Of a stretch of DNA of 64,000 bases, positions 1-7,705 are shown piece by piece. The stretch is from contig CAYFXA010000001.1 of the NCBI GenBank assembly GCA_964347135.1, positions 1 through 64,000 on the forward strand, read 5' to 3'. Both the position numbers and the translations under genes were made by a program. The notes below the pieces were generated by a model. The model searched no databases. It saw only the letters and a program-made list of their open reading frames with translations, and was not told the DNA's origin. Source of the DNA: CAYFXA01 sp964347135. Lineage in GTDB: Bacteria; Patescibacteriota; Microgenomatia; PFEM01; JAHIFH01. Numbering within the stretch: position 1 is the first letter of the stretch; each line of letters opens with the position of its first letter.

Positions 1-971
1 TCCATTGGTTGCCGAAGCGCTTCAAGAACATGACGGGGAAATTCAGGAAATTCATCAAGAAAAAGAACACCACGGTGAGCCAAAGAGATTTCGCCTGGCA
101 TTGGTCGGGTACCGCCGCCAATCAAGCCAATTCTTGAGGTCGTGTGATGGGGAGCGCGAAAAGGGCGCTGAGCAAGAACCGAAGCGCCTGGGGGCAGGTT
201 ACCAGTAATGGAATAGATTTTGGTTACTTCCAAAGCCTCTTCTTCAACCAAATCAGGCAAAATTCCTGGCAAAGCCCGAGCAAGCATTGTTTTCCCAGCT
301 CCTGGAACGCCTCTCATAAAAACATTGTGTCCACCAGCCGCCGCAATTTCCAAAGCTCTTTTAACGTGCTCTTGGCCTTTTATCTCTGCCATATCAAATT
401 CGGCTTCGAAATCAGCAACGAGTGATTTGAAACCAATGTATTTTTGGGGAGTAATCTTCTTAATACCATCCAAATGATTAAAAAGGGACAACAGGGATTT
501 GAGAGGATAAATTCTAATTCCTTCTACAATGGCGGCTTCTTTGGCATCGATTTCAGGAAGAAAAATTCTTTTCTTCTTTTTTTCTTTGGCTAATAAAGCC
601 ATGGGAAGAATGCCGTTGGTATGGCGGAGAGAACCATCCAGGGAAAGCTCACCCAGGACAAGAGCGTCTTTTAAATTAGCCTTTATTTGCCCCGAAGCCA
701 TTAACAACCCTAAAGCAATTGGCAAGTCATAAGCCGGTCCCTCTTTTGGCAAATCTGCTGGAGCTAAGTTAACCGTAATTCTTTGGGTGGGAAATTCAGC
801 ACCAGAGTTTTTAATAGCGGCTCTCACTCGCTCTTTTGATTCTTCAACCGCTTTATTTGGCAAACCAACAATGGTAAAAGAAGGTGAGCCTCTCTCAGCA
901 ATATCAACCTCAACTGTGACAGGAATCGAATCAAGCCCAACCGTGGCGCCAGAAGTAACCTTGGCAAGCAT
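1..971 (-). CDS. comM: YifB/ComM-family Mg-chelatase-like AAA+ ATPase (5' part, cut by window edge)
   Basis: Only the first ~323 residues are inside the window; the gene runs off the left edge. The family acts as a hexameric helicase that helps branch migration during integration of incoming DNA, in the cytoplasm. The N-terminal ChlI-like domain ([14 protein letters not shown] at the start, [17 protein letters not shown] around residues 65-80) is followed by a P-loop GVPGAGKT near residue 220 and a Walker B strand [10 protein letters not shown] near residue 300. The start is the ATG at 971. A TATCAT hexamer at 979-984 lies 7 nt upstream, so the mRNA may be leaderless. The family call is firm; a role in competence is inferred from the family. 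Confidence 0.95.
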   Translation of the reverse strand, partial: MLAKVTSGATVGLDSIPVTVEVDIAERGSPSFTIVGLPNKAVEESKERVRAAIKNSGAEFPTQRITVNLAPADLPKEGPAYDLPIALGLLMASGQIKANLKDALVLGELSLDGSLRHTNGILPMALLAKEKKKKRIFLPEIDAKEAAIVEGIRIYPLKSLLSLFNHLDGIKKITPQKYIGFKSLVADFEAEFDMAEIKGQEHVKRALEIAAAGGHNVFMRGVPGAGKTMLARALPGILPDLVEEEALEVTKIYSITGNLPPGASVLAQRPFRAPHHTTSRIGLIGGGTRPMPGEISLAHRGVLFLDEFPEFPRHVLEALRQPM

Positions 972-1056
972 TAGTTAGATGATAGCAAAAGATTGAACCC
1001 GCTGCACATTGTTCCCCTTGACTAACTTTTTTCTGGATGTTAGACAAGGGATGCAA

Positions 1057-1257
1057 ATGCCTAGGCAAATAATGCCAAAGCGAATACGTCGCTGTATAAC
1101 ATGTTATGTAAAAACACATCGAAGATTTTGGGATGGACCTGAGTGTCCAGTTTGTTGTTCATCTGAAGGTTTTGTGGAAAGCGCACACGGTGGTTTATCA
1201 GAAAGAGAATTAAGAGAACTTTTAGAAAAACCAGATATAGGAAAGGAGCGAGAATAG
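1057..1257 (+). CDS. Small zinc-ribbon-like orphan protein
   Basis: A 66-residue protein that I do not recognise. It has two cysteine pairs, CITC at about residues 13-16 and CPVCC at 30-34, separated by 13 residues, as in a zinc ribbon or rubredoxin knuckle, with a basic N-terminus and an acidic C-terminal tail. The frame stays open upstream to an ATG at 1009, but a TTGACT (1018-1023), 17-nt spacer, TAGACA (1041-1046) promoter would place transcription start near 1053, so the ATG at 1057 (or 1051) fits better. It is divergent from comM. Zinc binding is inferred; function unknown. Confidence 0.55.
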   Translation: MPRQIMPKRIRRCITCYVKTHRRFWDGPECPVCCSSEGFVESAHGGLSERELRELLEKPDIGKERE

Positions 1258-1295
1258 CTAAATGTCATTTAGGGAAAGTTCAAAAAGAAAATCAA

Positions 1296-1802
1296 TTATT
1301 GCTTTGATTTTTCTAAAGCTAACCAAACTCCAACAGCTGTTGTTCTAAAATATCTCTTTGCAGCATCAATTAATTCCTGCTCATCTCCCTCATATTTCAC
1401 CCATTTTCTGCAAAAATCCACTATCTCATCAACGGTTGGTGGATGTAAAGGAAGGTCAATAATAATAGGAAGATCTGGATGCTTCTCTTTTTCTTCGAGA
1501 ACCCAATTGGCAAAATGTTTAAGTCCCTCTCGAGCTTCCTGAATACAGTCCTCTTCTAATTCAGGAAATTCTTGTGATCCGTCAAGTATCAGCAGTAATT
1601 GAGAAATTCTTTTTACTTCTTCTCGCCCAAAAACATTCATTGTTCTATTGGTAATCCCAAAAGGAAGAAGAACAAGTTTTTGGTCCTCAGGAGTTATGTA
1701 ACAGGAAATAAGTTCCTTTGGTTCTTCTGGAGGGAGGGGAAAAGGAATATCAACTCTAAATTCTTCTAACAAGTCCTCTTGTTCTTTTTTTGGTTCTACC
1801 AT
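1296..1802 (-). CDS. Orphan hypothetical protein (168 aa)
   Basis: Not recognised. It is acidic and soluble, with a proline-rich N-terminal third (FPLPPEEPKE), no signal peptide and no membrane segment; the C-terminal half looks helical. The frame is open to a TTG at 1847, but a perfect -10 TATAAT on the minus strand (1828-1833) lies inside that extension, so the ATG at 1802 (MVEPKK) is chosen, giving a leader of roughly 19 nt without a Shine-Dalgarno site. Its leader resembles that of the neighbouring orphan at 1885-2292. Function unknown. Confidence 0.6.
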   Translation of the reverse strand: MVEPKKEQEDLLEEFRVDIPFPLPPEEPKELISCYITPEDQKLVLLPFGITNRTMNVFGREEVKRISQLLLILDGSQEFPELEEDCIQEAREGLKHFANWVLEEKEKHPDLPIIIDLPLHPPTVDEIVDFCRKWVKYEGDEQELIDAAKRYFRTTAVGVWLALEKSKQ

Positions 1803-1884
1803 TGAAGATTTGGGGGACAGTAAGGGTATTATAACATTTAGACTCAATCTAGGATTCCCAAAGAAGGTTAGAAACTAACTCAAC

Positions 1885-2292
1885 TCAAGGTTGGCCTTCC
1901 AACTCTAATAAGTTCTTAATTACTTTAAGAATATATTGCTTGTTTGTTTCGCTTCTACCTCCATTCTTTACTACCGATCTCGCCATTTCAGCAAACTGTT
2001 CTCTATCTTTTAGAGGAATTACGTGAGACTCACATCCAAAATATCCAAACCTCTTTTTTAACTTTTCATATCGAGCCTCAACCGCTTCTGCTCTTTCAAT
2101 GGCTTCTGCTTCATCTAAAATTTTCATTTTCCTTTTACCCCAATCTGTTTCATAAAAAAGGGCTTTTCCTGGCAAATCATCAAAATGGAAAACAACAACC
2201 AGAGTTTCTAGGGGTAATCTAATCTCTAATCCTAGCAATTCGCGCGCTACCTGAAGATTTGACGGTTCTTTTCTAGGTCTTTCATTTAACAT
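1885..2292 (-). CDS. Orphan hypothetical protein (135 aa)
   Basis: Not recognised. It is a soluble, charged protein with a beta-like N-terminal part (about residues 25-50) and a helical middle rich in Glu/Ala/Lys (EAEAIERAEAVEARYEKL). It has no signal peptide or membrane segment. The start is ATG 2292; a minus-strand TATAAT at 2325-2330 predicts a leader of about 25 nt without a clear ribosome-binding site. It shares a C-rich leader motif with the upstream-like neighbour at 1296-1802, though the proteins are not similar. Function unknown. Confidence 0.6.
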   Translation of the reverse strand: MLNERPRKEPSNLQVARELLGLEIRLPLETLVVVFHFDDLPGKALFYETDWGKRKMKILDEAEAIERAEAVEARYEKLKKRFGYFGCESHVIPLKDREQFAEMARSVVKNGGRSETNKQYILKVIKNLLELEGQP

Positions 2293-2445
2293 TTTAGGTT
2301 GAAAGTTTTTGGGGCAGCGAGAATATTATAGCACTTTAAAACAACAACCTATCCTCAATACACGATTCTTAGAAAAGGTTCTAGGAAAAAGGAGTTTCCA
2401 TTGTGGATGAGGTGAGAACCAGTTTTATTCAGATTGACTAAGGTT

Positions 2446-2700
2446 TCAAGCCGCTCTTCCTCCTCTTTGCTTCATATAGCAATCTCGACAATAAACTGGT
2501 CTATCTCCGCTTGGTTTAAAAGGAACTTCTGTTTGCTTGCCGCAAGTGGCACAAACTACGCTATAAAGCTGACGACCGGATTGATCGGTTCCCGCTGGTT
2601 TAGCTTCTTCACCCGCTGGGGCAGCTGGGCTGCTGGCGGGCTCTTCTGTTTTAGGCTCTTCAACTTTTGGTTCTTTAGCTGGTTTATCTTTATCTGCCAT
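2446..2700 (-). CDS. CxxC-x17-CxxC zinc-ribbon protein with acidic Pro/Glu tail
   Basis: An 84-residue protein. The N-terminal half is a low-complexity stretch of Lys, Glu, Pro and Ala; the C-terminal half carries CATC, exactly 17 residues, then CRDC, followed by a basic RGG end. This spacing defines the CxxC-x17-CxxC family, which is frequent in candidate phyla and is thought to bind zinc and perhaps nucleic acid (family knowledge; function unproven). It has a very strong Shine-Dalgarno (AAAGGAGGTGAT) and its own promoter TTGAAA / 16 nt / TACACT at 2735-2762, suggesting high expression. Confidence 0.8.
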   Translation of the reverse strand: MADKDKPAKEPKVEEPKTEEPASSPAAPAGEEAKPAGTDQSGRQLYSVVCATCGKQTEVPFKPSGDRPVYCRDCYMKQRGGRAA

Positions 2701-2734
2701 TAATAATCACCTCCTTTCGCAAGTAATTTCTTTT

Positions 2735-2762
2735 AGTGTAACAAAATGTTCTTTATTTTCAA
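2735..2762 (-). promoter_or_regulatory. Promoter of the CxxC-x17-CxxC gene
   Basis: Minus strand -35 TTGAAA (2757-2762), 16-nt spacer, -10 TACACT (2735-2740). It gives a leader of about 28 nt that holds the AGGAGGTGAT ribosome-binding site. Confidence 0.6.
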
Positions 2763-2811
2763 AACAGCAGTCAACTATCCCCTCTTATAATTTTTGCTAT
2801 AATAAAAACGT

Positions 2812-3243
2812 ATGAAACAAGATGGACTCCAGAAAAAAGTTCAAGACAATCTTAAAACAGGCGAAAAATTTCTAGACTTCCTTTCTGAAGAAATTCAAAA
2901 AAGTTCGCGAATAAACATAGGGTTAATGAATCTTTTTACTTCTGCCTTAAAAGAAGAGCAAGAAAGATACAGTGATTTTCAAAAGAAATATGCTGTTTGG
3001 GTAAAAGAAAATTTTGTTTTGAGAAGAGAACTGGTTTTTACTAGTGATGAAAAGATTGAACAAAGAAAACAATTACTCGCCATGCTTGAAGACGAAGCCA
3101 AAACCGTTGACAGTCTTTTTGACTCCTGGGAAGATTCGGTGGAAGGGCATCAAACTGCAAAAACTAATACTTTGAAAGTAACAATTCCTTTGATTGCCGT
3201 AATTATTTCCCTACTTTCCTTCATCATTGCTTTATTAAAGTAA
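2812..3243 (+). CDS. Tail-anchored coiled-coil hypothetical protein
   Basis: A 143-residue protein that I do not recognise. Residues 1-120 are highly charged and helical (Lys/Glu-rich, probable coiled coil); residues about 123-142 form one hydrophobic helix ending in a Lys, so it is likely anchored in the membrane by its tail with the bulk in the cytoplasm. TATAAT at 2798-2803 ends 8 nt before the ATG, predicting a leaderless transcript; a second TATAAT lies at 2786-2791. It converges with the membrane protein at 3253-3588. Function unknown. Confidence 0.6.
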   Translation: MKQDGLQKKVQDNLKTGEKFLDFLSEEIQKSSRINIGLMNLFTSALKEEQERYSDFQKKYAVWVKENFVLRRELVFTSDEKIEQRKQLLAMLEDEAKTVDSLFDSWEDSVEGHQTAKTNTLKVTIPLIAVIISLLSFIIALLK

Positions 3244-3252
3244 AAGAGGTTC

Positions 3253-3588
3253 TTAGGCAATAATAAAAGTAAGAAGAATGAGAAGAATAAAGAAAACTAG
3301 CCAGGCGATAGTATAAACAACTAATTTCAAAGCCTCAATTGTCTGTTTTTTCTCCCAGAACAGAATAAAAGGATAACCTAAAATAATGAGTGCGGAAATT
3401 AGAGCTGAAGCAACAAAAAGAACTAAAAAAAGAACTGGTCCTAAAAAGGTTAACATAGGACCAAACCATCTATCTCCTTGCCACATTAAAAGCCCGACTA
3501 GGCAACAATAAAGCACCAAACCCAAAGCTTGGAAAAAAGCAAGAAATGGTAAAGAAAACTTTTTTTTCTTTTTAAAGAGTCGACACAT
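3253..3588 (-). CDS. Small membrane protein, three predicted TM helices
   Basis: A 111-residue protein of unknown function. A basic N-terminus (RLFKKKKK) precedes three hydrophobic stretches at about residues 15-37, 43-70 and 87-110. A minus-strand TATAAT at 3596-3601 ends 7 nt before the ATG at 3588, so the mRNA is probably leaderless. The hexamer sits just beyond the stop of the kinase-like gene upstream, so this gene need not depend on read-through. Confidence 0.6.
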   Translation of the reverse strand: MCRLFKKKKKFSLPFLAFFQALGLVLYCCLVGLLMWQGDRWFGPMLTFLGPVLFLVLFVASALISALIILGYPFILFWEKKQTIEALKLVVYTIAWLVFFILLILLTFIIA

Positions 3589-3601
3589 CCTAGTTATTAT
3601 A

Positions 3602-4141
3602 TCATTTTTTCGCTAAATTTAATTTATCCAAAACCAGTTTAACTTCTTCCTCTGGTGCCATTTTGTCGGTTTCAATAACGAGGTGAAAATAGCGCTTGTC
3701 AAATTGGTCTTTGATTTTGTAAAGGCGCTGGTGTTTTTCAATTGTGGTTTTGTCGCGAAAAGTTACTTTTTCTCTTGCCTCTTTCTTTGAGACTCTCTCT
3801 CTTTCGGCAAATCTTTCTATTCTTACCTCTAAAGGAGCAACGCAAAGAACTCGAAAAACATGAGGTAAGTCTCTTGTTAACCAGCCAGCTAACCAACCTT
3901 CATAAACGATTTTCTCCTCTTTTTCAAGCATTTCTCTTGCTTTTTCATCCACTTCTTTATCAATCTCATCAGGAATGTCTTTGTAGCGCTCAATCGGCCA
4001 GCCTTTCTCTTGGCAATACTGTCGCATTATTTCTCCAGCCGTATGAAAACGCCAGCCCAATTTTTTGGCTAATTCCCAGGCTAAGGTAGTTGAACCAGAA
4101 GCAATTATCTTTCCGGAAACAGCAATATTTTTATATTTCAT
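3602..4141 (-). CDS. Cytidylate-kinase-like nucleotide kinase
   Basis: A 179-residue P-loop kinase fold of the cytidylate-kinase-like family, expected to phosphorylate (d)CMP or a related nucleotide. The nucleotide loop near residues 9-19 reads SGKIIASGSTTLA: the glycine frame is kept, but a Ser occupies the place of the usual P-loop Lys before ST. A lid-like basic segment with repeated Arg/Lys (ERFAERERVSKKEAREK) follows at about residues 108-125. Its start ATG overlaps the stop of the upstream surface protein (TAATG), so translation is probably coupled. The substrate is inferred from the family. Confidence 0.75.
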   Translation of the reverse strand: MKYKNIAVSGKIIASGSTTLAWELAKKLGWRFHTAGEIMRQYCQEKGWPIERYKDIPDEIDKEVDEKAREMLEKEEKIVYEGWLAGWLTRDLPHVFRVLCVAPLEVRIERFAERERVSKKEAREKVTFRDKTTIEKHQRLYKIKDQFDKRYFHLVIETDKMAPEEEVKLVLDKLNLAKK

Positions 4142-4629
4142 TAGAGCTGAATTAAAGTGTTTGTTGCTTCATCCCAACACTCGGGAACCATACTCGTGGG
4201 AAAATTGTAACCTTCAATATCAGCACACATAACACTGCCATTACCATCAGCCACAATAATCCAGCCACTGCCATCATTGTAAGCCAACCACCAGGCACCG
4301 CCGATTTCTCCAGCAAATTTAACCCCTCCATTGGCATAAGTGCCGGTATTTTGATCAATCGTTGCCGTTATATCAGCAAGAGGCTTATTGTATTTTTCCG
4401 CAAAAGCCTCTTTAATCTGTTCAAGATCCGATTTTGATTCTTCTTCCACGGCTGGAGTTTCTTCTGGTGTTGGCGAAGGTATGACTTCCGGAGTAGCAAC
4501 GGGTGTGGGTTCTGGAGTTGGCTCAGCAGTTGAAGTACCTAATCTTATTGTCCACCACAAAAATCCACCGCCAATGATTGCGAGCATAAGAAAAACAATA
4601 GCGATTATTAAAATGGGTCTATTACCCAT
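4141..4629 (-). CDS. Membrane-anchored surface protein with Thr/Pro linker
   Basis: A 162-residue protein. Residues about 5-28 form an N-terminal membrane anchor, 34-62 a Thr/Pro/Glu repeat linker (TPEPTPVATPE) and 70-162 a small outer domain rich in Gly, Trp and Asp with two Cys. No lipobox is seen. The architecture implies display on the outer face; I do not recognise the outer domain. The ribosome-binding site GAAAGGAGGTGA is strong. It lies between uppP and the kinase-like gene, overlapping the latter by TAATG. Confidence 0.65.
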   Translation of the reverse strand: MGNRPILIIAIVFLMLAIIGGGFLWWTIRLGTSTAEPTPEPTPVATPEVIPSPTPEETPAVEEESKSDLEQIKEAFAEKYNKPLADITATIDQNTGTYANGGVKFAGEIGGAWWLAYNDGSGWIIVADGNGSVMCADIEGYNFPTSMVPECWDEATNTLIQL

Positions 4630-4648
4630 ATTGAAACGTCACCTCCTT

Positions 4649-5392
4649 TCAAATAAACAAAACTACTATTCCTAAAACCAAACAGTAAACACCGAAGAGC
4701 CAAAGTTTGGCGCTTAACAAGGCTTTTTCAAGAATTTTCAGGGCTCCATAGCCCACTGCTCCAGCAATAACCATCCCCAAAATCCCTTGCTCTAAATAAC
4801 CACAAGGAGAATAAATTAAATCCGGTATTTGTAATACCAAGGCTCCCAAAATCGCGGGAACAGCAAGATAAAAGGAAAATTGAAAAGCGGTTTCTCTATC
4901 AAGCCTTCGCCACAAACCAGAAACAATAGTTGCCCCTGAACGAGAAATTCCAGGTAAAATGGCCAATGCTTGAAAAGCGCCAATGAACAGAGCGTCTGAC
5001 CACTTCAAATGGCTAAAGCGCCGATTTAATTGCTTAAACTGCTTGCTTAAAAACAGCAATCCCCCAGTGACTAGTAATGTCACTCCAACTAGCTTCAAAG
5101 AATTAAAAATTTGAGTTATATGACTTTGTAACAATAAGCCAAAGATGACTGCTGGAATTGTTCCAATAATAATTAGCCAAACGGTTTTTAGGGAAATTTT
5201 AACCAATGCTTTTCTGAAATAAATTAAAACTGCTATTAAAGTTCCAAGATGAACCAATATATCAAACAAAACCGGGGGTTCAACTAAATTAAATAATTTT
5301 TGGAAGATAACCAAGTGGCCTGAAGAAGAAATCGGCAAAAATTCGGTTAGACCCTGAACAATAGCCAAAAAAATTGCCTGTGGGTAAGACAT
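4649..5392 (-). CDS. uppP: Undecaprenyl-diphosphatase UppP (BacA)
   Basis: An integral membrane enzyme that dephosphorylates undecaprenyl diphosphate, recycling the lipid carrier for peptidoglycan and other envelope polymers. Both signature stretches are present: GLTEFLPISSSGHL near residues 14-27 and PGISRSGATIVSGL near residues 145-158. Length 247 aa, slightly short of the usual ~265. The frame is open to 5428, but the ATG at 5392 (MSYPQA) is chosen because the extension runs through the rnpB terminator and a promoter (TTGTTT / 17 / TAGAAT, 5400-5428) ends 7 nt before it. The mRNA is therefore probably leaderless. Confidence 0.95.
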   Translation of the reverse strand: MSYPQAIFLAIVQGLTEFLPISSSGHLVIFQKLFNLVEPPVLFDILVHLGTLIAVLIYFRKALVKISLKTVWLIIIGTIPAVIFGLLLQSHITQIFNSLKLVGVTLLVTGGLLFLSKQFKQLNRRFSHLKWSDALFIGAFQALAILPGISRSGATIVSGLWRRLDRETAFQFSFYLAVPAILGALVLQIPDLIYSPCGYLEQGILGMVIAGAVGYGALKILEKALLSAKLWLFGVYCLVLGIVVLFI

Positions 5393-5399
5393 TGGCCTA

Positions 5400-5428
5400 A
5401 TTCTACTAGATTTTTCTTTTAAAAACAA
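5400..5428 (-). promoter_or_regulatory. uppP promoter, overlapping rnpB terminator tail
   Basis: Minus strand -35 TTGTTT (5423-5428), 17-nt spacer, -10 TAGAAT (5400-5405). The -35 lies in the T-rich tail of the rnpB terminator. Confidence 0.6.
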
Positions 5429-5450
5429 AAAATCCGCTAAAAGCGGATTC
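5424..5450 (-). terminator. Intrinsic terminator after rnpB
   Basis: On the minus strand GAATCCGC, TTTTA-type loop, GCGGATT, then a run of seven T. It begins about 10 nt after the RNase P RNA 3' end. Confidence 0.8.
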
Positions 5451-5456
5451 TTTGGT

Positions 5457-5757
5457 GTTCCTAGAAAACCCGTAAGCCGGATTCTGTTTTAGCAGCCATC
5501 TATCTATGCCCTCGAGCCTTGACACTTGGGGAGACGTCCTGCAAGCGTGTCTTTCGGAGGTTGCAGCGAGGAGGGTTGCCTCTTTTCACCCTCTACCCCA
5601 AACCTATTCGGTCTGGGTTGAGTCGTAGTCTCTGTGGCCCTATCTAGCCCCATACGACCAGGCGCATGGAGTGACATCTTTCGATGCCCACCCTGTCTCC
5701 AGCTGTCCGGACTTTCCTCCCGCCTAAGCGGGTAGCTGCCAGTTTTCTAAGAACAGG
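5457..5757 (-). ncRNA. rnpB: RNase P RNA (M1 RNA), bacterial class A-like
   Basis: This is the catalytic RNA that matures tRNA 5' ends. The minus strand carries the conserved P4 strands: GAGGAAAGTCCGGAC near the 5' end (around 5710-5728) and CAGAATCCGGCTTA near the 3' end (around 5471-5486). The ends are set by the P1 helix: the segment 5742-5754 pairs with 5457-5469 over 13 bp with one G-U. Length is about 300 nt, below the ~370 of typical type A RNAs. A -10 TAAAAT (5761-5766) with a weak -35 TGGATT (5784-5789) lies upstream and a terminator follows. The P protein is not in this window. Confidence 0.95.
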
Positions 5758-5760
5758 GCT

Positions 5761-5789
5761 ATTTTACCACAAAAGGGGCAAAAAATCCA
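5761..5789 (-). promoter_or_regulatory. Promoter of rnpB
   Basis: -35 TGGATT (5784-5789), 17-nt spacer, -10 TAAAAT (5761-5766) on the minus strand, with expected start near 5754, which matches the P1 helix start. The -35 match is poor. Confidence 0.45.
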
Positions 5790-5791
5790 GT

Positions 5792-6778
5792 TTAAATCTT
5801 TTTGAATCTCTCTGAAGAAAATACTTCTGAAGCAATCACCTGGATCAACAAAACCACGGGAATCGCCAAAACCGCTCCCATTATCCCACCTAGCTTAAAA
5901 CCAATTGCCAAGGAAATAATCGTAATCAAGGGGTTTACTCCTGCTTCTTTAACCATAATTTGGGGGTAGATAAAACTACTTTCAATCTGCTGAATCAGGA
6001 AATATAAAGCCGCAACCGCAAGAGCCATCAAAGGTGATATTGCCAACCCCGCTAAAATGGCTGGAATCGAAGCAACAACGGGCCCAATGTTGGGAACAAC
6101 CTCAAAAAGCCCGGCCAAAAGAGCTAAAGGTAAAGCAAAATCAATTCCCAGTAATCGCAAACCAAAGTAGGACATAGCACCAATAATAACCATTGAAGTC
6201 AATTGAGCCCTTACCCAACCACCAATTTTCTTCTCCATTGCATCAATGAATTTCTCTGCCTTTCTTTCCCCATCCCCACCAAAAAGAATATGGAGATAAC
6301 GGTTGAGATTTTTTCTTTCCAAAAGAAGATAAAAAGTAATAATTAAAACCGCAAGAACACCTATTAAATTACTAAAGACACCAATACTGATTTTAACGAG
6401 ATTGGCGGGAATGGAACCCAATTGTTGAATTTGACTCTCAATGAATCGTTGATCGATTGCAGGAATGTTAATATTTTCAATAAATTTTGGGGCATTGGTA
6501 ATCAAAGTCGAAGTCTGGTCAACTAAAGGAGGAATTATGCCAGCAATAATTAATCCCACTAATAATAGTATCAAAAGATAAATCAAAATAATTCCCAAAA
6601 TTCGGGGAATTTTCATTTTTTCCATTTTGTCAATGGTAGGGTTGATAGCCGCCATTAAAACCAAACCAACAAACAAACCAATAATAATTTGCTTTATTTG
6701 CCAAAGAAGCCAAAGAAAAATTAAAAAGGCAACAGTAAAGATAATCGTACGGTGAGAAATTTCAATTTTTTTAGGCAT
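5792..6778 (-). CDS. AI-2E family transporter (TqsA/YdiK/PerM-like permease)
   Basis: A 328-residue polytopic membrane protein of the PF01594 family, whose members export or exchange small molecules, peptides or ions. It has two or three N-terminal TM helices (residues ~12-50 and 60-88), a long soluble-looking segment (~90-145), then a C-terminal set of helices with the typical GLFEVVPNIGPVVASIPA motif near residues 220-240. The substrate is not predictable and the autoinducer name is historical. Its start overlaps the end of miaA by 8 nt, so it is likely co-transcribed with and coupled to miaA. Confidence 0.9.
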   Translation of the reverse strand: MPKKIEISHRTIIFTVAFLIFLWLLWQIKQIIIGLFVGLVLMAAINPTIDKMEKMKIPRILGIILIYLLILLLVGLIIAGIIPPLVDQTSTLITNAPKFIENINIPAIDQRFIESQIQQLGSIPANLVKISIGVFSNLIGVLAVLIITFYLLLERKNLNRYLHILFGGDGERKAEKFIDAMEKKIGGWVRAQLTSMVIIGAMSYFGLRLLGIDFALPLALLAGLFEVVPNIGPVVASIPAILAGLAISPLMALAVAALYFLIQQIESSFIYPQIMVKEAGVNPLITIISLAIGFKLGGIMGAVLAIPVVLLIQVIASEVFSSERFKKI

Positions 6779-7685
6779 TTTTTTCAGTCTTCCAATCCCG
6801 GATTAAATCCTTTATTTCATTTTCCCACCCTTTTTGATTAATGTCAAACCAATTTATTCTTTTATCTTTTTTAAACCAAGTCATTTGTCGTCGGGCGTAC
6901 TGGCATTCGCTTCTTTCCCAGAGTTCAATTATTTTTTCTTTTTTCTCCTTACCTTCAAAAAAAAGCTGCCATTCTTTATAGCCAATAGTGTCACCTAATG
7001 CTGAACTATCCCAACTATAACCCTTTTTTAAAAGCTTTTTAATTTCTTTTTCAATACCTTGTTCTATTCTTTTTTTCACTCTTTGGTAAATTTTTTTATC
7101 AAGAACTTTAAAAGGAGCGGTTAAGCCAATAAACAAATTTAGACTTTCTTGATGTTTGGTTGGTTTCCAATCAGGATTCCCTTGTTTAAAAACAGCGACC
7201 TCAATTGCCCGAACAAGTCGATAGGAATTATTTTTGTCAGACCTATTCATTGCTGCAGCTCTTTCAGGATCAATTTCAAGGAGGTAATCAAGCAGTTTTT
7301 CTTTTGACCAGTTTTTCATTTTGGCCCGAAGTTCTAAATTGCGGGGAATATCTTTGGTCTCTACCCCATCAACAACCGTTTTAATGTAAAAGCCGGTTCC
7401 ACCCACCAAAATTGGCAATTTACCTTTTTTCCAAATTTCTTTTATTGTTTTCCAAGCTAAGCGATAATATTGGGAGGCACTAAATTCTTGATTAGGCTTA
7501 ACAACATCAATTAAATGAACCTTCACTTTCCTGGGACGGTCTTTACCAGTACCAATATCCATTTCCTGATAAACTTGGCGGGAATCAGCGGAAATTAATT
7601 CTCCATTGAATTCCTTAGCCAGTTTGATTGCCAAAGAGGTTTTTCCGGTTGCCGTTGGTCCGCAAATTACTAGAAGTTTACCCAT
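6771..7685 (-). CDS. miaA: tRNA dimethylallyltransferase MiaA
   Basis: Adds a dimethylallyl group to N6 of A37 in tRNAs reading UNN codons. The P-loop GPTATGKT lies at residues 9-16, the DSRQVY catalytic/substrate loop at about 35-40, GGTGFYIK near 100 and the RRQMTWFK tRNA-binding motif near 270. Length of 304 aa is normal. The ATG at 7685 sits 5 nt below a TATAAT (7691-7696), predicting a leaderless mRNA; this hexamer overlaps the -10 of the divergent alkD-like gene. MiaB, which acts next on the same base, is encoded about 1 kb away. Confidence 0.97.
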   Translation of the reverse strand: MGKLLVICGPTATGKTSLAIKLAKEFNGELISADSRQVYQEMDIGTGKDRPRKVKVHLIDVVKPNQEFSASQYYRLAWKTIKEIWKKGKLPILVGGTGFYIKTVVDGVETKDIPRNLELRAKMKNWSKEKLLDYLLEIDPERAAAMNRSDKNNSYRLVRAIEVAVFKQGNPDWKPTKHQESLNLFIGLTAPFKVLDKKIYQRVKKRIEQGIEKEIKKLLKKGYSWDSSALGDTIGYKEWQLFFEGKEKKEKIIELWERSECQYARRQMTWFKKDKRINWFDINQKGWENEIKDLIRDWKTEKNA

Positions 7686-7689
7686 ATGC

Positions 7690-7696
7690 TATTATA
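7690..7696. promoter_or_regulatory. Shared divergent -10 element for miaA and the AlkD gene
   Basis: One seven-base stretch reads TATTAT on the plus strand (7690-7695) and TATAAT on the minus strand (7691-7696). The two start codons, at 7706 (+) and 7685 (-), are separated by only 20 bp, so both promoters must overlap here. -35 elements are weak on both sides (TGATTA for miaA). Confidence 0.55.
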
Positions 7697-7705
7697 TTTT
7701 ATCAG

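Noticed and set aside
5..978. Plus-strand open frames across the first kilobase
   Set aside because: They lie antisense to comM, whose minus-strand frame has the full P-loop and Walker B motifs.
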